A stretch of DNA of 64,000 bases from Lichenibacterium minor (GTDB taxonomy: Bacteria; Pseudomonadota; Alphaproteobacteria; Rhizobiales; Beijerinckiaceae): contig NZ_QYBB01000023.1 in assembly GCF_004137685.1 (NCBI RefSeq), forward strand, positions 23,269-87,268, given 5' to 3'. The notes below the pieces were generated by a model. That model did no database searches, had not been told where the DNA came from, and saw only the letters and a list, made by a program, of their open reading frames with translations. Position 1 is the stretch's first letter. Each line of letters opens with the position of its first letter. Positions 32,481-40,693 of the stretch are shown in pieces. A program made the translations under genes and the position numbers.

Positions 32481-34565
32481 TCATTCGGCGGCGCGCTTCG
32501 CCCCGGCGGCGTTCTGCTTCTCGATCTGCTGCTTGGCGTGTTCGACGATCTTCTCGGGCGTGAAGCCAAATTTGGTGAGCAGCGCCTTCAACGGCGCCGA
32601 TGCGCCGAAGGTGTGCATCCCCACCACGACGCCGAGCCGGCCCGTGTATTTCTCCCAGCCCATCGTGGCGGCCTGCTCGACGGCGACGCGCGCCGCGACG
32701 TGCGGCGGCAGCACCTCGTCCTGGTAGGCCTGGTCCTGGAGCTCGAACTGTTCCCAGCAGGGCATCGACACCACGCGGGCGCCGATCCCCTCCTTGGACA
32801 GAGCCTCGTAGGCCTCGACGCACAGGTAGAGCTCCGAGCCCGTCCCCATCAGGATGACCTCCACCTCCTTGCCGTCCTTGGGATCGGCGAGCACGTAGGC
32901 GCCCTTGTGCACGCCTTCGGCCGGCTTGAAGACGGTGCGGTCCAGCGTGGGCATGGGCTGCCGGGACAGGATCAGGGCCGCCGGGTTCTTCTTCAGCCCG
33001 ATGACGAACTTCCAGGCTTCGGCGGCCTCGTTGGCGTCGCCGGGGCGCAGCACGAAGAGGCCCGGGATCGCGCGGAGGCTCGGCACCTGCTCGACGGGCT
33101 GGTGCGTCGGGCCGTCCTCGCCGACGCCGATCGAATCGTGGGTGAAGATCCAGATCGACGGCAGCTCCTGCAGCGACGACAGGCGGATGGCCGGGCGCAG
33201 GTAGTCCGAGAAGATCAGGAAGGTTGCCCCGTAGGGACGCAGGCCCGACAGCGCCATGCCGTTGCAGATGGCCCCCATCGCGTGTTCGCGGACGCCGAAG
33301 TGGACGTTGCGGCCGCCGCGGCTTTCGGGCTTGAAGGTGCCGGCCTCCTTGGCGGTCTGGTTGGTCTTGGTGGACTCGTCGAGGTCCGCCGAGCCGCCCA
33401 CCAGCCAGGGATAATGCGGCGCCAGCGCGTTCTCGGCCTTCGAAGCCGATTCGCGCGTCGCCATGCCCTTCTCGTCGGCCGGGAAGGTCGGGATCGCGTC
33501 GAAGGCGGCCTGCGGCACATCCTTGGCGATGATCGCGTCGACCTGCCTGCCTTCGTCGGGGTACTTCGCCTTGTAGGCGGCGAACAGGTCGGCCCACTGG
33601 GACTGCAGTTCGCCGCCGCGCTTGCCCATCGTGTCGGCGAAACGCTCGTAGACGCCGTCCGGCACCAGGAAGGACGAGTCTTCCGGCCAGCCGTAGAACG
33701 CCTTGGTGAGCTTCACCTCGTCGGCGCCGAGCGGCGAGCCGTGCGACTTGTTGGAATCCTGCTTGTTGGGCGAGCCGTAGCCGATGTGGCTTTCGACGAT
33801 GATCATCGTCGGGCGCGATTTTTCCTCGAGGAACCCCGAATAAGCGGCGGCGACCTGCTTCAGGTCGTTGGCGTCGCGGACGTGGAGCACGTTCCAGCCG
33901 TAGGACAGGAACCGCGCGCCCACGTCTTCCGAGAAGGCCCAGCCGGCGGGCCCGTCGAGGGTGACGTTGTTGGAGTCGTAGATCCAGCAAAGGTTGTCGA
34001 GCTTCCAATGCGCCGCGAGCGACGCCGCCTCGGAACCGATGCCCTCCATCATCTCGCCGTCCGACGTGATGGCGTAGACGTTGTAGTCGAACAGCGCGAA
34101 GTCCGGCTTGTTGAAATGCGCGGCGAGCCACTTCTCCGACAGCGCCATCCCGACGCTCATGGCGATGCCTTGGCCGAGCGGCCCGGTGGTGGCCTCCACG
34201 CCGGTGGTCATCCCGTATTCGGGATGGCCGGGCGTGTAGGATCCGGCCTGGCGGAAGCTCTTGACGTCGTCCATCGAGACGGCGAGGCGGTTCAGCTTCT
34301 GGCCGTCGTGGTCGACGGCCTCGACCTTCGTCAGATGCAGCATGGAATACAGCAGCATCGAGGCGTGGCCCGCCGACAGCACGAAACGGTCGCGGTTGGG
34401 CCAGAGCGGGTTCTTCGGGTCGTAGCGCAGCCGCTCCGTCCACAGGTCGTAGGTGGGGGCCGCCATGCCCATCGGGGCGCCGGGGTGACCGGAATTAGCC
34501 TTCTGGATCGCGTCGATCGAGAGCGTGCGGATCGTGTTGATGCACAGTTGATCGATGTCGCTCAT
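32481..34565 (-). CDS. tkt: Transketolase
   Basis: 694 residues, full-length thiamine-diphosphate enzyme. Landmarks are NTIRTLSIDAIQKANSGHPGAPMGMA, FVLSAGHASMLLYSMLHL, GPLGQGIAMSVGMAL, the ThDP motif SDGEMMEGIGSEAASLA...N, GYGSPNKQDSNKSHGSPLG, GGSADLDESTKT, VREHAMGAICNGMAL, the HDSIGVGEDGPTHQP motif and PSLRAIPGLFVLRPGDANE. It moves two-carbon units between ketoses and aldoses in the non-oxidative pentose phosphate pathway. It is the promoter-proximal gene of the operon running leftward to the aldolase. The preceding in-frame extension to 34664 is not conserved. Confidence 0.96.
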   Translation of the reverse strand: MSDIDQLCINTIRTLSIDAIQKANSGHPGAPMGMAAPTYDLWTERLRYDPKNPLWPNRDRFVLSAGHASMLLYSMLHLTKVEAVDHDGQKLNRLAVSMDDVKSFRQAGSYTPGHPEYGMTTGVEATTGPLGQGIAMSVGMALSEKWLAAHFNKPDFALFDYNVYAITSDGEMMEGIGSEAASLAAHWKLDNLCWIYDSNNVTLDGPAGWAFSEDVGARFLSYGWNVLHVRDANDLKQVAAAYSGFLEEKSRPTMIIVESHIGYGSPNKQDSNKSHGSPLGADEVKLTKAFYGWPEDSSFLVPDGVYERFADTMGKRGGELQSQWADLFAAYKAKYPDEGRQVDAIIAKDVPQAAFDAIPTFPADEKGMATRESASKAENALAPHYPWLVGGSADLDESTKTNQTAKEAGTFKPESRGGRNVHFGVREHAMGAICNGMALSGLRPYGATFLIFSDYLRPAIRLSSLQELPSIWIFTHDSIGVGEDGPTHQPVEQVPSLRAIPGLFVLRPGDANEAAEAWKFVIGLKKNPAALILSRQPMPTLDRTVFKPAEGVHKGAYVLADPKDGKEVEVILMGTGSELYLCVEAYEALSKEGIGARVVSMPCWEQFELQDQAYQDEVLPPHVAARVAVEQAATMGWEKYTGRLGVVVGMHTFGASAPLKALLTKFGFTPEKIVEHAKQQIEKQNAAGAKRAAE

Positions 34566-34803
34566 GACTTCCCCTCTCGCCCTTCGGCGGGCACGTCGGC
34601 CTCGAGCCCGTGCTAGCTCAAGCTTGGCTGTCCGTCCACGCGCGGCCACGCGCCGCGACGGCATCGGTCATGCAATTTCAGAACCGCTGCCCACAGTTTT
34701 AGTTCAACCCCCGCCGGGCGCATTCTCGGCGCGCCGCGCTTGCGCCGGGCGGGCCCGCGCCGCATGGGAGTGCGGCGGTCCGAAGATCGACGTCGAGGGG
34801 TCC

Positions 34804-35313
34804 ATGCTGGCGAGGCGGTTTGCGGCGGCGATCGGCCTGCTGGCGGCGGTGCTGTTCTCCCAGGCGCCCGAGTTCGTGCAGCAGTACCGCCAACGCCTCG
34901 GCGGAGCCGTCGACGAGCTGAAGCGGACGATCGCGGCCTTCGACGCCGAAGCGCGGGAACACTCGCTGTCGCTCGATGCGGGCATCGGCCGGCTCCGCGC
35001 CAACGCCGACCCGCTCGTGCGGGAGCGCGGCGACGACCTCGCGGCCGATGTCGAGCGCGAGCGGCGGCTCGACGCGCAGGAGCGGGCCTTCGAGGGCGCG
35101 GGACCTTTGGGGCTCTGCTGGGCCTTCGCCGCGGGTTTCGATCCCGCCGTCGCGAGCGGCGCCTACGCGATCTTCCAGCCGGCCGTCCCCGTCACGGCGG
35201 CCGGCTTCGCGTCGGCGGCCGCCGGCTTCGTCGCGGGCTACGGCGGCACGCGCCTCGTCGCGGCGCCGTTCGGGCGGCGGCGGCGGCGGCAGCGCAATGC
35301 CGCCGCGGCCTGA
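34804..35313 (+). CDS. DUF2937 family protein
   Basis: 169 residues. It begins with a hydrophobic segment (MLARRFAAAIGLLAAVLFSQAPEFVQQYRQRLGG), followed by a helical, charged region about 40-105 that looks like a coiled coil, and a C-terminal hydrophobic hairpin (AVPVTAAGFASAAAGFVAGYGG) before an Arg-rich tail. The pattern of a signal anchor followed by APEFxQQYxQRLGGxxxE is that of DUF2937, a family of unknown function in alphaproteobacteria. It is predicted to be an inner-membrane protein with most of its mass in the periplasm. Divergent from tkt across 238 bases and convergent with crcB. Confidence 0.75.
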   Translation: MLARRFAAAIGLLAAVLFSQAPEFVQQYRQRLGGAVDELKRTIAAFDAEAREHSLSLDAGIGRLRANADPLVRERGDDLAADVERERRLDAQERAFEGAGPLGLCWAFAAGFDPAVASGAYAIFQPAVPVTAAGFASAAAGFVAGYGGTRLVAAPFGRRRRRQRNAAAA

Positions 35314-35343
35314 GGTGATCCCCCCGGAGGCCGGGCGGGACGG

Positions 35344-35775
35344 CTAGGCGTCGTCCGCGATCGGCGGCCTCATGGCCGACACGGCGCCGCCGTTGAGCTG
35401 CGCCGCGACCGCGTGGCCGAGCGCCACGGCGACGAGGCACAGCACCACGGACGCCCCGACGTTCACCAGCGCGCGGTTGACCGCTCCCGCGCGCAGGAGG
35501 TCGAGCGTCTGCAGGCTGAAGGACGAGAAGGTGGTGAAGCCGCCGCACAAGCCGACGAGCACGAACAGGCGCAGGGTTTCCGGCACCGGGAAGCGGCCGT
35601 GCGACAGCGTCAGCGTGCCGAAGAAGCCGATCACGAAGGACCCGGCGATGTTGATCATCACCGTGCCCCAGGGAACGCCCTGGCTGATCGGCGCCAAGGC
35701 CCCGGCCAGCGCATAGCGCCCCACGGAGCCGAGGGCGCCGCCCAGCGCCACGGCGAGGCAGGTTGCGAGGTTCAT
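35344..35775 (-). CDS. crcB: Fluoride channel CrcB/FluC
   Basis: 143 residues with four transmembrane helices. Family motifs are GGALGSVGRYAL (GGxxGAxxRY), GTVMINIAGSFVIGFFGTL with the pore asparagine, and VGLCGGFTTFSSFS containing the conserved FTTFSSF phenylalanines. It forms the dual-topology dimeric channel that exports fluoride. The start at 35775 matches the family N-terminus; an in-frame ATG at 35856 adds 27 arginine-rich residues and is rejected. No convincing fluoride riboswitch is visible upstream, so control is unknown. Confidence 0.94.
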   Translation of the reverse strand: MNLATCLAVALGGALGSVGRYALAGALAPISQGVPWGTVMINIAGSFVIGFFGTLTLSHGRFPVPETLRLFVLVGLCGGFTTFSSFSLQTLDLLRAGAVNRALVNVGASVVLCLVAVALGHAVAAQLNGGAVSAMRPPIADDA

Positions 35776-35898
35776 GCGCGCTTTCTCCGTCTGGCGGATC
35801 GCCATCCCACGGCGGGGGGCCGGCGCGCCCCGACCCCGAATTGACCGCCGCGGCACCTCTCCCTATGTCGAAGGCTGTTCCCGCCCCCCGAGTCCGCC

Positions 35899-36498
35899 AT
35901 GGCCGTCCGCCCCATCCTCACGCTGCCCGACAACCTCCTGCGACAGAAGTCCGAGCGGGTCGCGAAGGTCGACGGCCCGGTTCGGGCGGCGCTCGACGAC
36001 ATGATCGAGACCATGTACGACGCGCCCGGCATCGGCCTCGCCGGCGTGCAGGTCGGCATCATGCAGCGCCTGGTCGTGATCGACGTCGCCCGCAAGGACG
36101 AGGAGCCCCAGCCGCTGTTCCTCATCAACCCCGAGATCGTCCAGGCTTCGGCCGAGCTGATGGTCTACGAGGAGGGGTGCCTGTCGATCCCCGACTATTA
36201 CGAGGACGTGGAGCGTCCCGAGCGGGTGCGCGTCCGCTTCCAGGACCGACACGGGGCCGAGTGCGAGATCGAGGCCGACGGGCTGCTCGCGACCGCGATC
36301 CAGCACGAGATCGACCACCTCGACGGCGTGCTCTTCATCGACCACATTTCGCGCCTGAAGCGCGAGCGCGTGGTGAAGAAGTTCGCCAAGGCGGCCCGCT
36401 TGGCGCAGGACGAGAACCGCCCCTTCGATCCGCGCGCCGAGCCCCGGGCCGCCATGGGGGCCCGCAGGCCGCCGCGGCCCGCCGAACCGGCCGCCTGA
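35899..36498 (+). CDS. def: Peptide deformylase
   Basis: 199 residues. Metalloprotease removing the formyl group from nascent N-termini. All three motifs are present: GIGLAGVQVG (GxGxAAxQ, with the first Ala-to-Ala context kept), EEGCLSIP (EGCLS, metal Cys) and the metal-binding QHEIDHLDGVLF (HExxH). A C-terminal tail of about 30 residues, rich in Arg/Pro/Ala, follows the catalytic core. First gene of def-fmt-truA: fmt starts 17 bases later. Pairing of def with fmt is the classical arrangement for formyl-methionine metabolism. Confidence 0.96.
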   Translation: MAVRPILTLPDNLLRQKSERVAKVDGPVRAALDDMIETMYDAPGIGLAGVQVGIMQRLVVIDVARKDEEPQPLFLINPEIVQASAELMVYEEGCLSIPDYYEDVERPERVRVRFQDRHGAECEIEADGLLATAIQHEIDHLDGVLFIDHISRLKRERVVKKFAKAARLAQDENRPFDPRAEPRAAMGARRPPRPAEPAA

Positions 36499-36515
36499 CC
36501 CGGACGAGCCCCGCC

Positions 36516-37442
36516 ATGCGCATCGTCTTCATGGGGACTCCCGTCTTCGCCGTGCCGGTGCTGAGCGAGCTGGTGGGGCAGGGGCACGAGGTCGCGGCCG
36601 TGTACACCCGCGCGCCGACCCGCTCCGGCCGCGGCATGGCGGAAACGCCCTCGCCGGTGCACGCCCTGGCGTCGCGCCTGGGCCTCCCCGTGCTGCATCC
36701 GGCGAGCCTGAAGGGCGAGGACGCCGCTGCGGCGTTCCGGTCCCACGAGGCCGACCTCGCCGTCGTGGTGGCCTACGGCCTGCGGCTGCCCCAGGCGATC
36801 CTCGACGCCCCGCGCCTGGGATGCGTCAACCTCCACGGCTCCATCCTGCCGCGGTGGCGCGGTGCGGCGCCGATCCAGCGCGCCGTGATGGCGGGCGATG
36901 CGGAAACCGGCGTCGCCGTGATGCGCATGGAAGCGGGGCTCGACACCGGCCCGGTCGGCATGGAGGAGCGCCTGCGCCTCACCCCCGACATGACGGCCGG
37001 CGACCTCCACGACCGCTTGGCGCCGATCGGCGCCGACCTGATGGGGCGCGCCGTCGGCGCCCTGGAGCGCGGCACGCTGCAGTTCCGGGCCCAGCCCGAC
37101 GAGGGCGTCACCTACGCCAGGAAGATCGAGAAGGCGGAAGCCCGCATCGACTGGTCCCGCCCCGCGCCCGAGGTGCTGCGCCACCTCATGGGGCTGTCGC
37201 CGTTCCCGGGCGCCTTCTTCGAGGCCGATCTCGGCCACGGCCCCGAGCGCGTCAAGGTGCTCCGGGCGAGGCTCGCCCACGGGTCGGGAACGCCCGGCAC
37301 GGCGCTCGACGACGCCCTGACGGTCGCCTGCGGGGCGGGCGCGGTGGCGCTGACCACCCTGCAGCGCGCCGGTAAGGCGCCGCTGTCCGCAGCCGAACTG
37401 CTGCGCGGCCGGCCCGTGCCGTCCGGCACGCGGCTCGGTTGA
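36516..37442 (+). CDS. fmt: Methionyl-tRNA formyltransferase
   Basis: 308 residues. It transfers the formyl group from 10-formyl-THF to initiator Met-tRNA. It starts MRIVFMGTPVFAVPVLSEL. The catalytic region is CVNLHGSILPRWRGAAPIQRAVMAGD, with the Asn-His pair and the SLLPxxRG loop, then MRMEAGLDTGPV and the C-terminal OB-like tRNA-binding domain (about 205-308, with YARKIEKAEARIDW and GLSPFPGAF). A longer open frame upstream overlaps def and is not real. The stop overlaps the truA start by one base, so the two are co-translated. Confidence 0.96.
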   Translation: MRIVFMGTPVFAVPVLSELVGQGHEVAAVYTRAPTRSGRGMAETPSPVHALASRLGLPVLHPASLKGEDAAAAFRSHEADLAVVVAYGLRLPQAILDAPRLGCVNLHGSILPRWRGAAPIQRAVMAGDAETGVAVMRMEAGLDTGPVGMEERLRLTPDMTAGDLHDRLAPIGADLMGRAVGALERGTLQFRAQPDEGVTYARKIEKAEARIDWSRPAPEVLRHLMGLSPFPGAFFEADLGHGPERVKVLRARLAHGSGTPGTALDDALTVACGAGAVALTTLQRAGKAPLSAAELLRGRPVPSGTRLG

Positions 37443-38182
37443 TGCCGCGCTTCAAGCTGACGATCGAATACGACGGGTCGGGCTTCGTCGGCTGGCAGCG
37501 CCAAGCGAACGGCCTGTCGGTCCAGGAAGCGATCGAGACCGCCGCGGCACCGCTCGGCTGCCTGCCCGGCGGGATCCACGGCGCCGGCCGGACCGATTCC
37601 GGCGTCCACGCGACCGGGCAGGTGGCCCACCTCGACCTCGCCAAACCCTACCGCACCGACAGCGTGCGGGACGCCATCAACGCCGCCCTTCGGCCGCATC
37701 GCGTTGCGATCCGCGCCGCCGAAGCGGCGGCGGCCGACTTCGATGCCCGCCATTCCGCCGTGCGGCGGCGCTACCTTTACCGCATCCTCAACCGCCGCGC
37801 GCCCTTGGCGCTCGACGCCGGGCAGCGCTGGCTGGTGAAGCCCGCGCTCGACGCGGAAGCCATGCACGAGGCCGCCCAGGGACTGCTCGGCCTGCACGAC
37901 TTCACCACCTTCCGCGACAGCGAGTGCCAGGCGGCGAGCCCCGTCCGCACGCTCGACGGCTTCGCGGTCGCGCGCGACGGCGACGCCATCGAGATCCGGG
38001 TGTGGGCCCGCTCCTTCCTGCACCGCCAGGTGCGCTCCCTGGTGGGGTCGCTCGTTTCCGTCGGGCTCGGGCGCTGGTCGGCGGGCGACCTGCGCGCCGC
38101 GCTCGACGCGCGCGACCGCCGGCGCTGCGGGCCCGTGGCGCCGGCCGACGGCCTCTACCTGACGCACATCGACTATCCCTGA
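37442..38182 (+). CDS. truA: tRNA pseudouridine(38-40) synthase
   Basis: 246 residues. It modifies U38-U40 in the anticodon stem of many tRNAs. It begins FKLTIEYDGSGFVGWQRQ. The catalytic aspartate lies in GAGRTDSGVHATGQVAHLD, followed by FDARHSAVRRRYLYRIL, GLHDFTTFRDSECQA, the arginine-rich RSFLHRQVRSLVGSLV and APADGLYLTHIDYP at the C-terminus. The ATG at 37442 overlaps the fmt stop (TGATG), so no separate promoter is needed. Confidence 0.95.
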   Translation: MPRFKLTIEYDGSGFVGWQRQANGLSVQEAIETAAAPLGCLPGGIHGAGRTDSGVHATGQVAHLDLAKPYRTDSVRDAINAALRPHRVAIRAAEAAAADFDARHSAVRRRYLYRILNRRAPLALDAGQRWLVKPALDAEAMHEAAQGLLGLHDFTTFRDSECQAASPVRTLDGFAVARDGDAIEIRVWARSFLHRQVRSLVGSLVSVGLGRWSAGDLRAALDARDRRRCGPVAPADGLYLTHIDYP

Positions 38183-38228
38183 CCGCGCCTGCGACCCACG
38201 GGCCGGCTCCGGCGTTGCTGAAGCCGTG

Positions 38229-38248
38229 GCCGCCCGCCTCCGGGCGGC
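38229..38248 (+). terminator. Stem-loop between truA and the aldo/keto reductase gene
   Basis: GCCGCCCG, loop CCTC, CGGGCGGC gives a perfect 8-bp stem 46 bases after the truA stop. There is no U tract; it also lies only 18 bases before the next ATG, so it might affect that gene's leader. Confidence 0.4.
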
Positions 38249-38266
38249 TGAGGGAGGCACGCCGCC

Positions 38267-39088
38267 ATGGCCGAAGCGCCGCACGGGACCATCACGCTGA
38301 ACGACGGCCGCAGCATGCCGAGGCTCGGCCTCGGCGTGTGGCAGACGCCCGCCGGCGAGGCCGCGCGCATCATGCGCGAAGCGGTCGCCGCCGGTTACCG
38401 GGCCGTCGACACGGCGTCGGCCTACAACAACGAGGAAGGCGTCGGCGAAGGGCTCGCCGGGACGGACGTCTTTCTCACCACCAAGTTGTGGAACGCCGAC
38501 CAGGGCTACGACGCGACGCTGCGCGCCTTCGACGCCAGCGCGGCGCGGCTCGGGCGCCCCTCCGTCGACCTGTACCTCATCCATTGGCCCGCGCCGAAGA
38601 AGGACCTGTTCGTCGACAGCTGGAAAGCGCTGGTGCGGCTGCGCGAAGAGGGGCGCGCCGGATCGATCGGCGTTTCCAATTTCAACGCCGACCACATCGC
38701 GCGCATCGTCGGCGAAACGGGCGTGACGCCGGCGGTGAACCAGATCGAGCTGCACCCGCGCTTCCAGCAGCGTGCACTGCGGGAGGTCCACGAGCGCCTC
38801 GGCATCGCCACCGAGTCCTGGAGCCCGCTGGGGCGCGGCGCGCTGCTCGACGATCCCGCCCTGGCCGAGATCGCCCGCAAGCACGGGAAGACGGCGGCGC
38901 AGGTCGTCATCCGATGGCATCTCGACGAGGGGCTGATCGTGATCCCCAAGACGGTGAACCCGGAGCGTCTGCGCGAAAACATCGACGTGTGGGACTTCGC
39001 GGTCGACGGCGACGACCGCGCCCGCATCGCGAAGCTGGACTCGGCCGACGGCCGCACCGGCCCGGACCCCATGACGGCGACGTTCTGA
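38267..39088 (+). CDS. Aldo/keto reductase (DkgA/2,5-diketo-gluconate reductase-like)
   Basis: 273 residues, NADPH-dependent TIM-barrel reductase. Signatures are MPRLGLGVWQTP, GYRAVDTASAYNNEEGVGEGL with catalytic Asp/Tyr, FLTTKLWN with catalytic lysine, DLYLIHWPAP with catalytic histidine, RAGSIGVSNFNADHI, VNQIELHP and IPKTVNPERLRENIDVWDF. Closest group is AKR5 (DkgA/YqhE-like), which reduces diketogluconate, methylglyoxal and other small aldehydes; true substrate unknown. GGGAGG lies upstream of the ATG. A perfect hairpin follows the gene at once, separating it from the oxidase downstream. Confidence 0.9.
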   Translation: MAEAPHGTITLNDGRSMPRLGLGVWQTPAGEAARIMREAVAAGYRAVDTASAYNNEEGVGEGLAGTDVFLTTKLWNADQGYDATLRAFDASAARLGRPSVDLYLIHWPAPKKDLFVDSWKALVRLREEGRAGSIGVSNFNADHIARIVGETGVTPAVNQIELHPRFQQRALREVHERLGIATESWSPLGRGALLDDPALAEIARKHGKTAAQVVIRWHLDEGLIVIPKTVNPERLRENIDVWDFAVDGDDRARIAKLDSADGRTGPDPMTATF

Positions 39089-39090
39089 AG

Positions 39091-39108
39091 CGCGGGGCCG
39101 GCCCCGCG
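39091..39108 (+). terminator. Palindromic terminator after the aldo/keto reductase gene
   Basis: CGCGGGGCCGGCCCCGCG is a perfect palindrome beginning two bases after the stop codon and followed by TTG. Position directly behind the stop suits an intrinsic terminator, but the U tract is minimal. Confidence 0.5.
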
Positions 39109-39171
39109 TTGCCAAAGGGGCGCGGCCGTCGCAGGCTGGGCCGAAATGGCGAGGCGTGGGACCGGGCGATG

Positions 39172-40491
39172 ATGGACGGCGATGTCGGGCGAGGCGGGCC
39201 CGGGCCCGGCGAGGGCGGGGCGACCCGCCACGACGCTTCCGAACTGACGCAGACGGATCGCGCGCCCGGCGTCGCGGCGATCGCCACCGCGGAACGGCGC
39301 CGGCCGGATGCCCTCGTCCCGCGTCGCCTGCGGGGCTACCTGGCCCTCGACGACTTCGAGCCCGCGGCGCGGCGGCGGCTGCCGCGGCAGATCTACGGCT
39401 ATTATGCCGGAGCCGCCGAGACCGACCAGTCGCGCGACGACAACCGCGCCGCGTTCCGCCGCGTCGCCTTCGTGCCGGACACGCTGCGCGACGTGTCGCG
39501 CCGCTCGACCGCTTCCGCGCTGTTCGGCGAGCGCTACCGCTTTCCCTTCGGCATCTCCCCCATGGGGCTGTCCGGCCTGGCCTGTTTCGAGGGCGACCTC
39601 GCCCTGGCGCGCGCCGCCCGGGCGGAAGCCATCCCGATGGCGATGAGCGCCACCTCCATCATGCCGCTGGAGCGGTTGGCGGCGGACGGCGGCGCGCGCT
39701 GGTTCCAGGCCTACCTGCCGGGCGAGCCCGCCCGCATCCTGGCCATGGTGGACCGCGTCGAGCGGGCCGGCTTCGACACCTTCGTGCTCACCGTCGACGT
39801 CCCGGTCCCGGGCAACCGCGAGAACAACGTCCGCACGGGCTTCTCCATCCCGCTGCGGCCGAGCCTGAAGCTGCTGCGGGACGGGCTGACCCACCCGCGC
39901 TGGTCGCTCGGCACCTTCGGGCGGACGCTGGCCGGCGGTATGCCCCACATGGAAAACATGGACGCGCGCCGCGGCCCGCCGATCCTGTCCCGCGACCTCG
40001 TCCGCGCCGTCGGCAACCGCGACGGCCTGTCCTGGGAGCACGTCGAGCTGATCCGCCGCCGCTGGCGCGGCCGCTTCGTCCTGAAGGGCGTGCTGGCGCC
40101 CGGCGACGCGCGCGAAGCCGCGGCGCGGGGCGTCGACGCCGTGTGGGTGTCGAACCACGGCGGGCGCCAGCTCGACGGCGCCATCGCGCCGCTCCACGCG
40201 CTGCCGGCCGTCAAGGCGGCGGCCGGCGGCATGGCGGTGCTGTTCGATTCGGGCGTGCGGCGCGGCAGCGACGTGCTGAAGGCGCTCGCGCTCGGCGCCG
40301 ACTTCGTGTTCCTCGGCCGGCCCTTCCTGTTCGCCGCCGCGGCCGCAGGCGAGGAGGGCGTGCGCCACGCGGTGGGGCTGCTCGGCGCCGAGGTCGAGCG
40401 GAACATGGCCATGCTGGGCGTGAGCGCCGTCGCCGAGGTGGGGCGGCGCCACGTCTGCGACGCCCATCCGCCGCTGGTCGGCCCGGGCTGA
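39172..40491 (+). CDS. FMN-dependent alpha-hydroxy acid dehydrogenase/oxidase (LldD-like)
   Basis: 439 residues; core from about residue 60. FMN-dependent TIM barrel oxidising a 2-hydroxy acid to the 2-keto acid. Visible active-site elements are QIYGYYAGAAETDQSRDDN (Tyr), FGISPMGLSGLACFEGD, the FQAYLPGE tyrosine, LTVDVPVPGNRENN, FVLKGVL (FMN lysine), and SNHGGRQLD containing the catalytic His and the substrate Arg. The family includes L-lactate, mandelate and glycolate enzymes; which acid is used is not evident. ATG-ATG at 39169/39172 gives a 55-residue extension beyond the core that may be too long; a downstream GTG is possible. It lies 202 bases before an ABC importer and may act on what that imports. 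Confidence 0.87.
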   Translation: MDGDVGRGGPGPGEGGATRHDASELTQTDRAPGVAAIATAERRRPDALVPRRLRGYLALDDFEPAARRRLPRQIYGYYAGAAETDQSRDDNRAAFRRVAFVPDTLRDVSRRSTASALFGERYRFPFGISPMGLSGLACFEGDLALARAARAEAIPMAMSATSIMPLERLAADGGARWFQAYLPGEPARILAMVDRVERAGFDTFVLTVDVPVPGNRENNVRTGFSIPLRPSLKLLRDGLTHPRWSLGTFGRTLAGGMPHMENMDARRGPPILSRDLVRAVGNRDGLSWEHVELIRRRWRGRFVLKGVLAPGDAREAAARGVDAVWVSNHGGRQLDGAIAPLHALPAVKAAAGGMAVLFDSGVRRGSDVLKALALGADFVFLGRPFLFAAAAAGEEGVRHAVGLLGAEVERNMAMLGVSAVAEVGRRHVCDAHPPLVGPG

Positions 40492-40693
40492 GGCTCACCG
40501 GCGCGGCAGCTTCGCGCTGCGGGCCGACGCGGGGGGCGACGGCTCCGGAAGGCTCGGCTTCGACCCTTTTCGGTTCGCCGCGGCCGGGAGATCGGCGCTG
40601 ATCGGGGTCAAACGCGGTTGACTCGGCCCGGCGGGTGGCCCAGCTTTCCGTCGGACGAACCCGCTCGAGACGGGTCCGCCGGGGGGAATCGCG

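Noticed and set aside
35776..35898. Possible fluoride riboswitch upstream of crcB (GGGATGGCGATCCGCC resembles the start of the crcB motif)
   Set aside because: The second half of the motif and the pseudoknot partner could not be found, and the stretch overlaps a gene-dense short spacer. A covariance search would be decisive.
39156..39171. Use of an earlier start for the FMN oxidase
   Set aside because: The long open frame to the left overlaps the aldo/keto reductase and a terminator-like palindrome, so the start cannot lie before 39169.
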